Positions 1 through 7,367 of a stretch of 14,013 nucleotides of DNA are shown in pieces; the stretch's first letter is position 1, and each line of letters begins with the position of its first letter. A program made the position numbers and the translations under genes. The notes below the pieces were generated by a model that was not told the DNA's origin, did not search any database, and was given only the letters and a program-made list of their open reading frames with translations. Origin of the DNA: JBDKUD01 sp050943315 (lineage in GTDB: Bacteria; Bacillota; Syntrophomonadia; Syntrophomonadales; Syntrophomonadaceae); contig JBMNOY010000058.1 in assembly GCA_050943315.1 (NCBI GenBank), positions 1 to 14,013 of the forward strand. The letters are read 5' to 3'.

Positions 1-85
1 TTTTGTTTGGTTTTGGGCGATTAAACAATAACACAGAATGAGCATACTTTTTCATTTTTTTATATATTTTTTTAATACCAACATC

Positions 86-107
86 AAAAAGCCATCGCGC
101 TAGCGAT
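86..107 (-). terminator. Possible Rho-independent terminator downstream of the coat protein gene
   Basis: On the minus strand a 5-bp stem (ATCGC/GCGAT, arms at 103-107 and 94-98, loop TAGC) is followed by GGC and five T's (86-90). The stem is short and lies about 105 nt beyond the coat-gene stop, with a repeat hairpin in between, so this is only a plausible terminator. Confidence 0.3.
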
Positions 108-114
108 TTCGTTC

Positions 115-180
115 TTCTTTTGCTTCCTTCAATGAAGGAAGCAAAAGAACCGTCCCCCTGCTTCCAAGAACCCACCCCTG
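115..180. repeat. Intergenic hairpin plus two GAACCgtCCCC repeat units
   Basis: A perfect 16-bp inverted repeat (115-130 and 134-149, 3-nt loop AAT) runs straight into GAACCGTCCCCCTG (147-160). A degenerate second unit, GAACCCACCCCTG, follows at 168-180. Read on the minus strand this is two successive GGAAGC...GGTTCT units followed by the hairpin. The same core appears in the opposite orientation near 13874-13905. Repeats with a GGGGACGGTTCT core are, from memory, common between genes in several Firmicutes, sometimes near IS200/Y1-type transposases; none is present here. The rest of 1-212 is AT-rich and I see no gene in it. Confidence 0.7.
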
Positions 181-212
181 CCCGCGCTTCCGAACCTTAA
201 CCGTAGTCCTTT

Positions 213-671
213 TTACTGGGGAGTGTACATCCCGTTATTGTACATATAGTTAAATATACCTTCACCATGTTGCTGTTCTTCTTTCTGAATATGATTCAAT
301 ACCTGGCGAACATTACTGTCAATAAACTCAAAAATGGCAGTGTTGTATGCATCTGACACATATTTTTCTGTCATCAGCATATCGTTGCACAGATTAGCAT
401 CAGACTGATTAGCCATTACTCCCGGTACCATTGAAGGTGATGGAGTACTCTGCTGTTGATTCCCTTGGTTCATTGCCGGAAGTTGACCATTAAGCAGTTG
501 GTTAATGCTATTCAAATGCTGTTGTTCCTGCTGAGCATAGCCCTGGAATAAGGTTTTCAATTGGGGATCCTGTGCCTGATTTGCATAATTAGTATATTTG
601 TCGATACATACCTGCTCGTGATTTTTCTGGTCTTCGAGCAGCATTCTTTCTTTCTGTGTAAAACTTAACAT
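213..671 (-). CDS. CotF-family spore coat protein, ferritin-like fold
   Basis: This is a 152-aa, Gln/Asn-rich protein resembling the coat F family of spore-former proteins, which adopt a ferritin-like helical bundle. It has two similar halves, each carrying the motif EQQH: residues 49-52 in the first and 132-135 in the second. An acidic helix precedes each motif (E13/E19 and E102). The halves are joined by a low-complexity Gln/Ser/Pro/Met linker at about 63-90. There is no signal peptide or membrane segment, as expected for a protein assembled on the spore from the mother-cell cytoplasm. The ATG start has a perfect AGGAGGT (682-688) at 10-nt spacing. It lies 105 nt downstream of the PBP gene on the same strand, so it may be co-transcribed or have its own sporulation promoter; I could not identify one. 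The coat role is inferred from the family; a ferritin-like role in metal or peroxide handling is possible. Confidence 0.8.
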   Translation of the reverse strand: MLSFTQKERMLLEDQKNHEQVCIDKYTNYANQAQDPQLKTLFQGYAQQEQQHLNSINQLLNGQLPAMNQGNQQQSTPSPSMVPGVMANQSDANLCNDMLMTEKYVSDAYNTAIFEFIDSNVRQVLNHIQKEEQQHGEGIFNYMYNNGMYTPQ

Positions 672-776
672 TAATCAATACACCTCCTGTTTATAGCATG
701 CTTATGATATAAATAATTATTCCTTACCGCCAGGAGGTTTTGAAATGAATAGCAAGGCTACCCGTACAGCCCCGCG

Positions 777-2528
777 CTACCATATCGAAAAGTACTTTAA
801 GATTCCCCGGGCGATATCTTTAAATACTGGGGCAGCACTTTCCGAGCCGGAAGAACCTCCCTCCACCAGTACTACTATTGCCCATTGGGGATTGTCAGCG
901 GGGAAATAACCCCCAAACCAGGTATTTAGAATTTCCTCTCTCTGACCGGATTGGCCAATTGTGAATTGACCGGTTTGACTGGTGGCCGTCTTACCCGCTA
1001 CCTTTACTTCTGCCAGAGCAGCATTTTTCCCGGTTCCTTCTTCAACCACTTTTTCCAATAGTCCCCGGACCATCCGGGCTGTTTCCGGACTGATTACCTG
1101 TTCCGGTGCTTTCTTCACCGGGACATTTTTTTGGCCCCGGCCATTTATGGAGTAGCGTACGATTGAAGGTTGGGACCAGCACCCGTTATCGGCTATGGTA
1201 GCTATAAGTGTTGCCAGCTGTACAGGAGTTACCATTACCCCTTGCTGCCCGATGGAAGCATTACCCAGAGCTGGTTTGCCGCCATCAATGGTGACATAAC
1301 TGCTGCTGGCATTGGTTGAATAACCAACCAGAATGTTATCGGTCAGATGAAATGCATCAACATAATGTAAAAGACGGCTTTTTCCCAGAAGTAAGCCGGT
1401 CTCTATAAAACACGGATTACAGGAAAGCGCAAAAGCCTGGGCAAAATTAATTGGACCATGCCCCTCTTCTTTCCAGCAAGAAATGGACACCTGATCATTA
1501 AAATTATATTCCCCATCGCAAGTAAACCGGTCAGATAGCTTTATTACATTATCCTCCAGGGCTGCCGAGGCCAGGAGCAGCTTGAAGAGTGAACCCGGAT
1601 AATAACTGGTAAGAGCGCGATTCATAAGGCTGCTTTGGCTATCATAGCGGATAATGTTTTCCACATTATAGGGGTTGAAAGCCGGGCGGCTGGCCATAGC
1701 CAATACTTCTTTGCTTTTTACATCCATAACTACTGCGGCACCCTGTTTTACGCCCTTGTTCATAGCCTCCTCAACCACCTGTTGAATGCGTTTATCTATG
1801 GTGAGGACTACTGTGCTTCTGTTTTTCTCCTGTTCATTTCTTATTTTAAACATTAACCCCTGAATGGCGACTCCCCGTGCATCCAGCACCGAGCTTAATC
1901 CCTGGGCAGGTGGATTTTGGGTTAAAACATCATTGTAGATACTTTCTATTCCTGATTTGCCTTCGCTATATGCACTGCCACTGACATAGCCCAGCAGGTG
2001 AGCACAAAAGCCATCACTGCGATATCTTTTTATAATCGGCGCCACCACCAACCCGGAGATATCAGCCGCATTTATTCGGGCTATCTGTTCAGCATTAAGA
2101 GCGGCATTAATGCGGATGAAAGGTGTTTTCCTTTGCTCAGCAGCTTTTAAGTCATTAATCAGTTTCTCTGCCGGCAGGTCTTTTATCACCTGGCTTAAAA
2201 AATGGGCCACCTCATGAAAGGCCTCCTGACTATCCCTGGCTTGCGGTTGCTGATTATGGGAAACTCGTTCATTGTATTGCCTGCTGATAACGCTGGGGAG
2301 ACAATATAGTGCATTGGAGGAAACAGTACCTGTTAAAGGCAGGAGATTGCGGTCAACAATGTCACCCCGGGAATATTCCTTCATTTCAATCTCCCTATCC
2401 CTCATGGCCACTGCTTCCGCTGTTATCCTTTTACTTTCTATTATCTGTAAACGCATAATATTGAGTGAGAGCACTGAGAAGATAACTAGAAATATTATCA
2501 TAACGATTATGACTCTGCGATTAAACAA
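777..2528 (-). CDS. Class B penicillin-binding protein (SpoVD/FtsI/PBP2-like transpeptidase)
   Basis: This 583-aa protein is a monofunctional D,D-transpeptidase that cross-links peptidoglycan outside the membrane. Residues 5-25 form one membrane anchor after a short basic N-terminus. The dimerisation domain carries RGDIVDRN (54-61). The transpeptidase domain shows the three active-site motifs in order: S313-L-F-K316 with the catalytic Ser, S369-C-N371, and K513-T-A515 in the KTG position. There is no PASTA tail, unlike typical SpoVD. The start is TTG at 2526-2528, chosen because a GGGGGG ribosome binding site lies 9 nt upstream and because it keeps the Arg-Arg pair before the anchor; the first ATG would be residue 10. 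It follows the U32/DUF4911-like pair after a 264-nt gap and precedes the coat gene. That neighbour suggests a sporulation PBP, but a vegetative elongation or division role cannot be excluded. Confidence 0.9.
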   Translation of the reverse strand: MFNRRVIIVMIIFLVIFSVLSLNIMRLQIIESKRITAEAVAMRDREIEMKEYSRGDIVDRNLLPLTGTVSSNALYCLPSVISRQYNERVSHNQQPQARDSQEAFHEVAHFLSQVIKDLPAEKLINDLKAAEQRKTPFIRINAALNAEQIARINAADISGLVVAPIIKRYRSDGFCAHLLGYVSGSAYSEGKSGIESIYNDVLTQNPPAQGLSSVLDARGVAIQGLMFKIRNEQEKNRSTVVLTIDKRIQQVVEEAMNKGVKQGAAVVMDVKSKEVLAMASRPAFNPYNVENIIRYDSQSSLMNRALTSYYPGSLFKLLLASAALEDNVIKLSDRFTCDGEYNFNDQVSISCWKEEGHGPINFAQAFALSCNPCFIETGLLLGKSRLLHYVDAFHLTDNILVGYSTNASSSYVTIDGGKPALGNASIGQQGVMVTPVQLATLIATIADNGCWSQPSIVRYSINGRGQKNVPVKKAPEQVISPETARMVRGLLEKVVEEGTGKNAALAEVKVAGKTATSQTGQFTIGQSGQREEILNTWFGGYFPADNPQWAIVVLVEGGSSGSESAAPVFKDIARGILKYFSIW

Positions 2529-2621
2529 AAATAACCCCCCTGACAGTGCTGTACTTATAGTTCACTGCCAGGAAGGTTGTTATACTTGCTAAGATATGGG
2601 CTTTATAGAAGGTTCTTATAG

Positions 2622-2641
2622 ACGCAGACTAACGCAGACTT
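2622..2641. repeat. Tandem ACGCAGACT repeat, two copies
   Basis: Two adjacent 10-nt units read ACGCAGACTA and ACGCAGACTT. A degenerate stretch of the same family occurs at 4247-4340 on the other side of the U32/DUF4911-like pair. It lies in the 264-nt gap upstream of the PBP start, where I found no convincing promoter. Confidence 0.5.
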
Positions 2642-2792
2642 AAAGGGAAAATAAATTATTACATTTCAAGTAAAATCAGGCTCTGGCATACCACCATCAT
2701 TGGAGCTATTTTTTTATTAAATAATTCGCGGAAGTCATAAAAGCCTGCGTGTGACATGGTGCCAGCGTCTATTAAAAAATCCTTCTCTTTAA

Positions 2793-3002
2793 TTATTCCT
2801 TTTTGACAATAGATACCGGAAAGGGAAGATGGGCCAGGATGTTTTCCACCTCGGGACAGGTATCGGGTGTTACCCTAATTACCACCAATCCCTGCACAGG
2901 GTCAATCGTTGAAAGTATCCCTAAATTATCAAATGCTTCAATAAGCTTGCCCAGCATATCAATCATATCCGGTTCTACTATGGCATAAATAGCATCGAAA
3001 AT
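2793..3002 (-). CDS. Small DUF4911-like protein, probable non-canonical start
   Basis: Immediately after the U32 stop, in the same frame, an open stretch encodes about 69 residues ending at TAA 2793-2795. The segment YAIVEPDMIDMLGK, followed by an acidic/hydrophobic helix, a STIDP turn, GLVVIRVTPDTCPEV and a final ILAHL helix, resembles as I recall it the small DUF4911 family, often found beside U32 genes. Function is unknown. The first ATG (2964-2966) would delete YAIVEPD and leave 57 aa. No ATG, GTG or TTG lies between the U32 TGA (3009-3011) and that ATG. An ATT at 3000-3002 sits a suitable distance after GAAGGGTG, so the coordinates given assume ATT initiation. TGA readthrough from U32 is an alternative. 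The existence of the gene is well supported; its start is uncertain. Confidence 0.65.
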   Translation of the reverse strand: MFDAIYAIVEPDMIDMLGKLIEAFDNLGILSTIDPVQGLVVIRVTPDTCPEVENILAHLPFPVSIVKKE

Positions 3003-3008
3003 TTGGTT

Positions 3009-4220
3009 TCACACCCTTCTTAATATGGAATAGCGGGGGATTTCTTCATCAACCGGCATAAACACCCTCTGCAGCGGATGCCGGGCGCGGTCGAGCTCAT
3101 TACCTTCTTCATCAAAAAGACTGGATAAACATACCTTTCTAACCTGTCCTCCGGGGATTAGAAATTCCAGGTTGTCCCCGGGCCCAAAATTAGCACGCTG
3201 CTCAAGTTCAAGCATTTTACGGTCTGGATAGTAGGCTTGGACTACCGCACAAAAATGTGCCCGGTGGGTCTGATCTGCTTTTTCTATATCCTGAATCTCA
3301 GGGGATTCACCTTCTACAAAGCCATTGGTAAAAGGCCGAGTAGCCGTACTATTCAGTTCCTCCATCCAGTCTGCCAGCTGCCTGGCGGAATAGGGCTCGG
3401 CATTCTTATAATAAGTATCTATGGCCTGCCGATAGACACTGGCCACGCTGGCAACATATAAGGGGCTTTTCATGCGTCCTTCCACTTTAAAGGCATCTAT
3501 GCCTATATCCATTAGCCGGGGAAGATATTCCAACAGGCAAAGATCCCGGGAGTTAAATATGTAGCTTCCTTTATCATCCTCTTCTACCGGAAAAAACTGG
3601 CCAGGCCGTTTTTCCTCCATTACCGTATAACGGTACCGGCAGGGATGAGCACAAGCACCGCGGTTAGCACTTCTTCCGGTCATATAGTGGGATAACAGGC
3701 ATCTTCCCGAATAAGATACACACATGGCACCATGAACAAAAACCTCTAATTCCACATCCACCTGTTCTTTTATCTGCTGCATTTCATTCAGGGTAAGCTC
3801 CCTGGCCAATACTATCCTTTTAACACCCAATTCCTTAAAAAAAGCGGCCGCAGCATAGTTGGTAACATTGGCCTGGGTACTAACGGTAATGGGAACATCC
3901 GGCGCATATTGAGCCGCTAGTTTCATTACTCCGGGATCAGATATTATTATTCCGTCGGCTCCCAGCTGGTTTAAGTTTTCCAGGTAGGCGGGCAGTCCTT
4001 TCAGTTCATGGTTATGGGCTAATATATTTACGGTAACATAAACCTTTTTTCCCCTAGCATGAGCAAAATCCAGCCCCTGGCTGATCTCCTCTAAAGTAAA
4101 ATTACCCGCAAAAGCACGCAGGCTGAATTCCTTACCTCCCAGGTACACAGCATCAGCCCCAAATAATATAGCCGTCTTCAATTTTTCCAGGTCTCCCGCA
4201 GGAAGGACCAGTTCAGGCAT
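3009..4220 (-). CDS. U32-family protein (TrhP/YrrN-YrrO-like tRNA hydroxylation candidate)
   Basis: This 403-aa protein opens with the U32 N-terminal pattern (MPELVLPAGDLEKLK, then GADAVYLGG) and carries the family signature ELEVFVHGAMCVSYSGRC followed by RSANRGACAHPCR. Cysteines at 167, 174, 190/194 and 228 match the spacing of the Fe-S ligands described for UbiU-type U32 proteins. Although called peptidases, relatives in E. coli and B. subtilis (TrhP) act in 5-hydroxyuridine formation at tRNA position 34 using prephenate. That role is inferred from family and synteny, since yrrN/yrrO follow yrrL (mltG) in B. subtilis. The usual TrmR-type methyltransferase partner (yrrM) is not adjacent. An in-frame TTG five codons upstream (4235) was rejected: the ATG at 4218-4220 has GGTGGTGA just before it and matches the family N-terminus. 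The DUF4911-like gene follows directly. Confidence 0.9.
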   Translation of the reverse strand: MPELVLPAGDLEKLKTAILFGADAVYLGGKEFSLRAFAGNFTLEEISQGLDFAHARGKKVYVTVNILAHNHELKGLPAYLENLNQLGADGIIISDPGVMKLAAQYAPDVPITVSTQANVTNYAAAAFFKELGVKRIVLARELTLNEMQQIKEQVDVELEVFVHGAMCVSYSGRCLLSHYMTGRSANRGACAHPCRYRYTVMEEKRPGQFFPVEEDDKGSYIFNSRDLCLLEYLPRLMDIGIDAFKVEGRMKSPLYVASVASVYRQAIDTYYKNAEPYSARQLADWMEELNSTATRPFTNGFVEGESPEIQDIEKADQTHRAHFCAVVQAYYPDRKMLELEQRANFGPGDNLEFLIPGGQVRKVCLSSLFDEEGNELDRARHPLQRVFMPVDEEIPRYSILRRV

Positions 4221-4246
4221 AATTATCACCACCAAACAAAATTAAT

Positions 4247-4340
4247 GGACGCAGATCTCCGCACGCCCTTCAGGCACAGACTTACGCAAATCTTTTTTCT
4301 TTTTCGTCTGCACAGGTCATAATAGTCTGTGCAAATCTCT
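4247..4340. repeat. Degenerate CGCAGAT/CACAGACT intergenic repeat cluster
   Basis: The gap between mltG and the U32 gene holds several degenerate copies of one short unit: ACGCAGATCT, GCACAGACTT, ACGCAAATCT, GTCTGCACAG and GTCTGTGCAAATCT. Part of it is a 7-bp inverted repeat, TGCACAG/CTGTGCA, around 4310-4333. No T-run follows the hairpin on either strand, so it is not a standard terminator. It belongs with the copy at 2622-2641. Confidence 0.45.
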
Positions 4341-4355
4341 GTCTATCGAGTACTT

Positions 4356-5381
4356 TTACATGAGGTACTTCGCTTTGGCCTGCAGGTGTTCGCTATAGGT
4401 ACGGGAAAAATAATGGCTGCCATCACCTTTGGATACATAGTAAAAGTATGTATGATGGGCTGGATTAAGAGCTGCCTCAATAGAAGGCTTACCGGGACAG
4501 GCTATGGGACCGGGGGGTAACCCTGGATACAGGTAAGTATTATATGGTGAGTCAACCTGTAAATCCTTATATGTAACTTCATCTTTATTTCCGCCCAGGC
4601 AATAAATTACCGTAGCGCATATCTGTAAAGGCATACCGTCTTTTAAACGGTTGTTGATAACCCCGGAAATAATCTTTCGTTCTGCATCCAACTTGGCTTC
4701 TTTCTCAATTATCGATGCGAAAGTTATAACCTGATAGACACCCATGTTCTTCTCCTGCGCCTGCTTGGCAAAACCGGTATTCCATACGTTTTCAAAATTC
4801 TTTAGCATTTTATTTATTATTTCCTCAGCGCTGGGGTTTTCTGATAATAAATAGGTATCTGGGAAAAGAAACCCTTCCAGACTACCGTTCTGCGCCGGCT
4901 TTAGAAAGTCATAGTTGTACTCCTTGTTCAGAGCCTGCTGCCACTGTTCCAGAGTACAGATTTTGCGCTGGACCAGTAAATCCCCAATCTGTTTTACAGT
5001 AAAACCTTCAGGTATGGTAAGAGACAAACTTACTGTTTTTCCCTGAATTATGGCGGCTACAATCTGTTCTACTGACTGGCTGCGGCTAAACTGGAAATGC
5101 CCCGCTTTGAGCTGGTTGTCCAACTCTTTCCGGCGACAATAGCTGGTAAATACTGATTCACTGCGAATCAGGTTATTCTCTTTCAATAGGGAAGCTATCT
5201 GGCGGGCATTGCTATCTGCAGGTATAACCACATCGATAAGGCTCTTGTCATGAGGGTTAACCGGTAGGGTTTGGTTATATAAATAGGCGTAATAGGCGGT
5301 CAATGATAATATAACCGCTAAAAAGCCCAAAGCCAGTATAAAGATTCTGGGCTTTGCGTTTTTCACTTCAATTTCACTCAT
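4356..5381 (-). CDS. mltG: Endolytic murein transglycosylase MltG (YceG/YrrL)
   Basis: This 341-aa membrane-anchored enzyme cleaves nascent glycan strands and helps set glycan chain length. Residues 12-34 form a single N-terminal membrane segment. A LysM-like region at about 48-115 (VVIPADSNARQIASLL...) precedes the YceG domain. The catalytic Glu is E226 in ASIIEKEA, matching E. coli E218. Other family landmarks are LEGFLFPDTY (168-177), GVINNRL (240-246), MPLQICATVIY (250-260) and PGLPPGPI (286-293). The ATG start lies 3 nt after the vanW stop, with its GGGGG ribosome binding site inside the end of vanW, so the two are co-transcribed and probably translationally coupled. It corresponds to yrrL, the gene after yrzB in B. 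subtilis. Confidence 0.95.
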   Translation of the reverse strand: MSEIEVKNAKPRIFILALGFLAVILSLTAYYAYLYNQTLPVNPHDKSLIDVVIPADSNARQIASLLKENNLIRSESVFTSYCRRKELDNQLKAGHFQFSRSQSVEQIVAAIIQGKTVSLSLTIPEGFTVKQIGDLLVQRKICTLEQWQQALNKEYNYDFLKPAQNGSLEGFLFPDTYLLSENPSAEEIINKMLKNFENVWNTGFAKQAQEKNMGVYQVITFASIIEKEAKLDAERKIISGVINNRLKDGMPLQICATVIYCLGGNKDEVTYKDLQVDSPYNTYLYPGLPPGPIACPGKPSIEAALNPAHHTYFYYVSKGDGSHYFSRTYSEHLQAKAKYLM

Positions 5382-5384
5382 TTC

Positions 5385-6872
5385 TTACCCCCGATAGACT
5401 GGATTGCATAGTAATGCCTCATTATTAGTCTCAGGTGAAGTAGGCGGATCGGGTATTTCATTATTATCGCCGGGTGTTACTTCCCCTGGCTGCGGGCCTA
5501 CGTCATCTGGTGGAGGAGTAACTGGCGGTTGAGCTGCTGGCGGACCTACAAGAATCCGTTTATTTAACGGCTGGTAATTGTCACGAGCTAACTGTTCTCG
5601 TCTAATCACCTTGCCATTTATATCATAGAAGGTTCGGAAAGACCTCACTACATATCCAGGCATCCCCTTATTAGCAACTTTTTGAGTACCAGGCGGCAAC
5701 GTTGCATCCGGTTCCTCTACAGTTTGAAAATTCTTAACCTGGTCGATAACAGTGGATATATCGATTTTCTGTTTAAAGGCTATATGCCCGTAAATATTTA
5801 TAGTTAGTTTTCCTCCCGAAGCAACTGCCCGCAGGTAAATGGGATAGCCAGTATTGTTCTTAAAACGAAAATCCTGGATTCCGTAAGCTACCGTTGCGTC
5901 CCGGCCCAGTGGCACATAAGCTACCGATAGTGTGTGGTTATGGCGTTCAACAATATTTAAGCCAGCCAGCAAACAAGCATTATACAGGGTTGAAGATACC
6001 TGGCAAACTCCTCCCCCCAGACCTGGTTCAAATTTTCCATTTACTATGACCATTGCATCACGGTAACCTTTGGCAGCAATACGTTCTCCAACCGTATTGT
6101 TAAATGAGAATATCTTGCCTGGAGATACCACACTGCCATTAATAGCCGCCGCTGCAGTTACCAGATTGTGAGACCGGTCTACTTCCTGCGGATTGAACCA
6201 GGTTGAAAAACCGGATAATTCCCCCATGCCCTTCAGATCCTCTTCATTCACTTCGGGACGCTTTTCTTCCAAACTTATTTCAATCCTAACCGGTGTATTA
6301 AAATCCTCCCAATTCTTCGGCAATTGGCTGAGAGTAGGTTTCCGGGCGATTACCCGGCCGTTTTGTCCCGGTATGATTATTAATCCTTTTTGCTGGTCTA
6401 TTTCCAGGCGGGCATTTTTACATTCTACCTGCAAATACTTGCTCCATTCGTCCACCATGGCATCAATAGCCTTGGGATTATACTCAATAGGTATCGGATA
6501 GAGTATTTCCCTGGACCCATCCATATTTAGTATTTTGGTTGTCCAACCGCGTTTATGCTCCTGGTCCCAAATGGTTCCAACGGTTTTTCTTATATCGCCC
6601 ACCAGGCAAAGGGTGCTCAGTTGGGTTTTATAAACATAATCATCCTTATAAAATTCAATTGGGGTAGACCCATAAGTTCTAATCCCCTTCTCCACCACTG
6701 CCGCAGCTTCCGCCACATTGAATCCTGCTACAGGTAAGCCAGCAATCTTCACACCAGGCAAAAATTCCTCCTGGTTAAAAATCTGGAAGAAGTATATGAA
6801 CAAAGCTACAATTGAACCACATAACAAAAATGAGGTATAAATTGCTGCGAGTCTTAATTTGTCTTTGGTCAA
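5385..6872 (-). CDS. VanW family protein with G5 domain and proline-rich tail
   Basis: This 495-aa protein is an envelope protein of unknown biochemical function. It has one N-terminal membrane segment (about residues 10-32), an extracytoplasmic peptidoglycan-binding-like region (about 40-205), and a VanW domain with the signature PGLGGGVCQVSSTLYNA near 283-299 and RHNHTLSVAYVPLGRDATV near 310-328. A G5-like domain (about 370-440) follows, then a Pro/Gly/Asn-rich tail of about 50 residues. G5 domains are associated with binding N-acetylglucosamine-containing polymers. Two in-frame TTG codons are possible starts; I chose 6870-6872 because GGGGG (6880-6884) is 7 nt away, against 1 nt for the TTG at 6876-6878. 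Close coupling to mltG suggests a shared cell-wall role. It interrupts the yrzB-yrrL order of B. subtilis. Confidence 0.88.
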   Translation of the reverse strand: MTKDKLRLAAIYTSFLLCGSIVALFIYFFQIFNQEEFLPGVKIAGLPVAGFNVAEAAAVVEKGIRTYGSTPIEFYKDDYVYKTQLSTLCLVGDIRKTVGTIWDQEHKRGWTTKILNMDGSREILYPIPIEYNPKAIDAMVDEWSKYLQVECKNARLEIDQQKGLIIIPGQNGRVIARKPTLSQLPKNWEDFNTPVRIEISLEEKRPEVNEEDLKGMGELSGFSTWFNPQEVDRSHNLVTAAAAINGSVVSPGKIFSFNNTVGERIAAKGYRDAMVIVNGKFEPGLGGGVCQVSSTLYNACLLAGLNIVERHNHTLSVAYVPLGRDATVAYGIQDFRFKNNTGYPIYLRAVASGGKLTINIYGHIAFKQKIDISTVIDQVKNFQTVEEPDATLPPGTQKVANKGMPGYVVRSFRTFYDINGKVIRREQLARDNYQPLNKRILVGPPAAQPPVTPPPDDVGPQPGEVTPGDNNEIPDPPTSPETNNEALLCNPVYRG

Positions 6873-6881
6873 CTCCAAACC

Positions 6882-6901
6882 CCCAACTTAACCCAACTTA
6901 A
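6882..6901. repeat. Perfect 10-bp tandem duplication upstream of the VanW-family gene
   Basis: On the minus strand TTAAGTTGGG occurs twice in a row, and the second copy runs into the GGGGG ribosome binding site. It may be a simple tandem duplication or an operator half-site pair; nothing favours the latter. Confidence 0.5.
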
Positions 6902-6919
6902 AAACCCTATTTTTTATAT

Positions 6920-6925
6920 ATTATA
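6920..6925 (-). promoter_or_regulatory. Candidate -10 box for vanW-mltG
   Basis: A perfect TATAAT sits on the minus strand between the upstream terminator and the vanW start, 47 nt before the TTG codon. I see no convincing -35 box at 16-18 nt spacing. Position argues for a promoter here; sequence alone is weak. Confidence 0.35.
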
Positions 6926-6961
6926 ATCCAAATACAGCGGTGCATGCTAAAAAATTACAAG

Positions 6962-6988
6962 AAAAAAGAAGCCTTGTGGGGCTTCTTT
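6962..6988 (-). terminator. Rho-independent terminator after the DUF1292 gene
   Basis: A perfect 9-bp stem (AAAGAAGCC/GGCTTCTTT, arms 6980-6988 and 6965-6973, 6-nt loop) is followed on the minus strand by six T's. It begins 7 nt after the stop codon of the DUF1292 gene and separates it from vanW-mltG. Confidence 0.85.
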
Positions 6989-6995
6989 ACAGGTG

Positions 6996-7301
6996 TTAAA
7001 CTTCTTCGCTATCAACCAGTTCCTGCCAGGCATCGGCGACTTTTTCCCATTCTTCATCATCTTCAATATCACTCAAAAATTCATTGCCCTCATCATCAAC
7101 AACTACTTTAAGTATTACAACCTCAGTTTCACATTCATCCAGGTCATCTTCGTCTTCGTAATCATCCAGCGGTATCAAAACACGATAATTAGAACCCTCA
7201 ATCTCCATCTCCGCCAGTAGTTCAAATTCATGTTCGGCACCTTCATCATCTACCAGCACCAGCACCGGAAATTCCTCATCGAAGACTTCTTCATTACTCA
7301 T
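6996..7301 (-). CDS. DUF1292 family acidic protein (YrzB-like)
   Basis: This 101-aa protein is extremely acidic: about 40% of residues are Asp or Glu. The family core is FPVLVLVDDEGAEHEFELLAE, then YRVLIPLDD, then EVVILKVVVDDEGNEF. It is soluble, with no signal or membrane segment. DUF1292 proteins sit in the ruvX-mltG neighbourhood of many Firmicutes (yrzB in B. subtilis) and their function is unknown. The ATG has AGAGGTGG just upstream. A good promoter lies before it and a terminator directly after, so it can be made as a single-gene transcript. Confidence 0.92.
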   Translation of the reverse strand: MSNEEVFDEEFPVLVLVDDEGAEHEFELLAEMEIEGSNYRVLIPLDDYEDEDDLDECETEVVILKVVVDDEGNEFLSDIEDDEEWEKVADAWQELVDSEEV

Positions 7302-7330
7302 ATATCCACCTCTTTCTTATAGCTAAAGCC

Positions 7331-7359
7331 ATTCTAATATTTACCTGTACCTTTGTCAA
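7331..7359 (-). promoter_or_regulatory. Sigma-A-type promoter of the DUF1292 gene
   Basis: On the minus strand TTGACA (7354-7359) is followed by exactly 17 nt and TAGAAT (7331-7336), matching the -35 and -10 consensus in 6 of 6 and 5 of 6 positions. Transcription would begin near 7324, giving a leader of about 23 nt with the ribosome binding site in it. Confidence 0.8.
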
Positions 7360-7367
7360 ATAAAGAG

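Noticed and set aside
250..259. MltG reading QICAT where E. coli has QTDPT (residues 253-257)
   Set aside because: A Cys-Ala-Thr form at this position is, as I recall, common in Firmicute MltG proteins, and the catalytic Glu is intact, so it is not a defect. The coordinates given are residue numbers in MltG.
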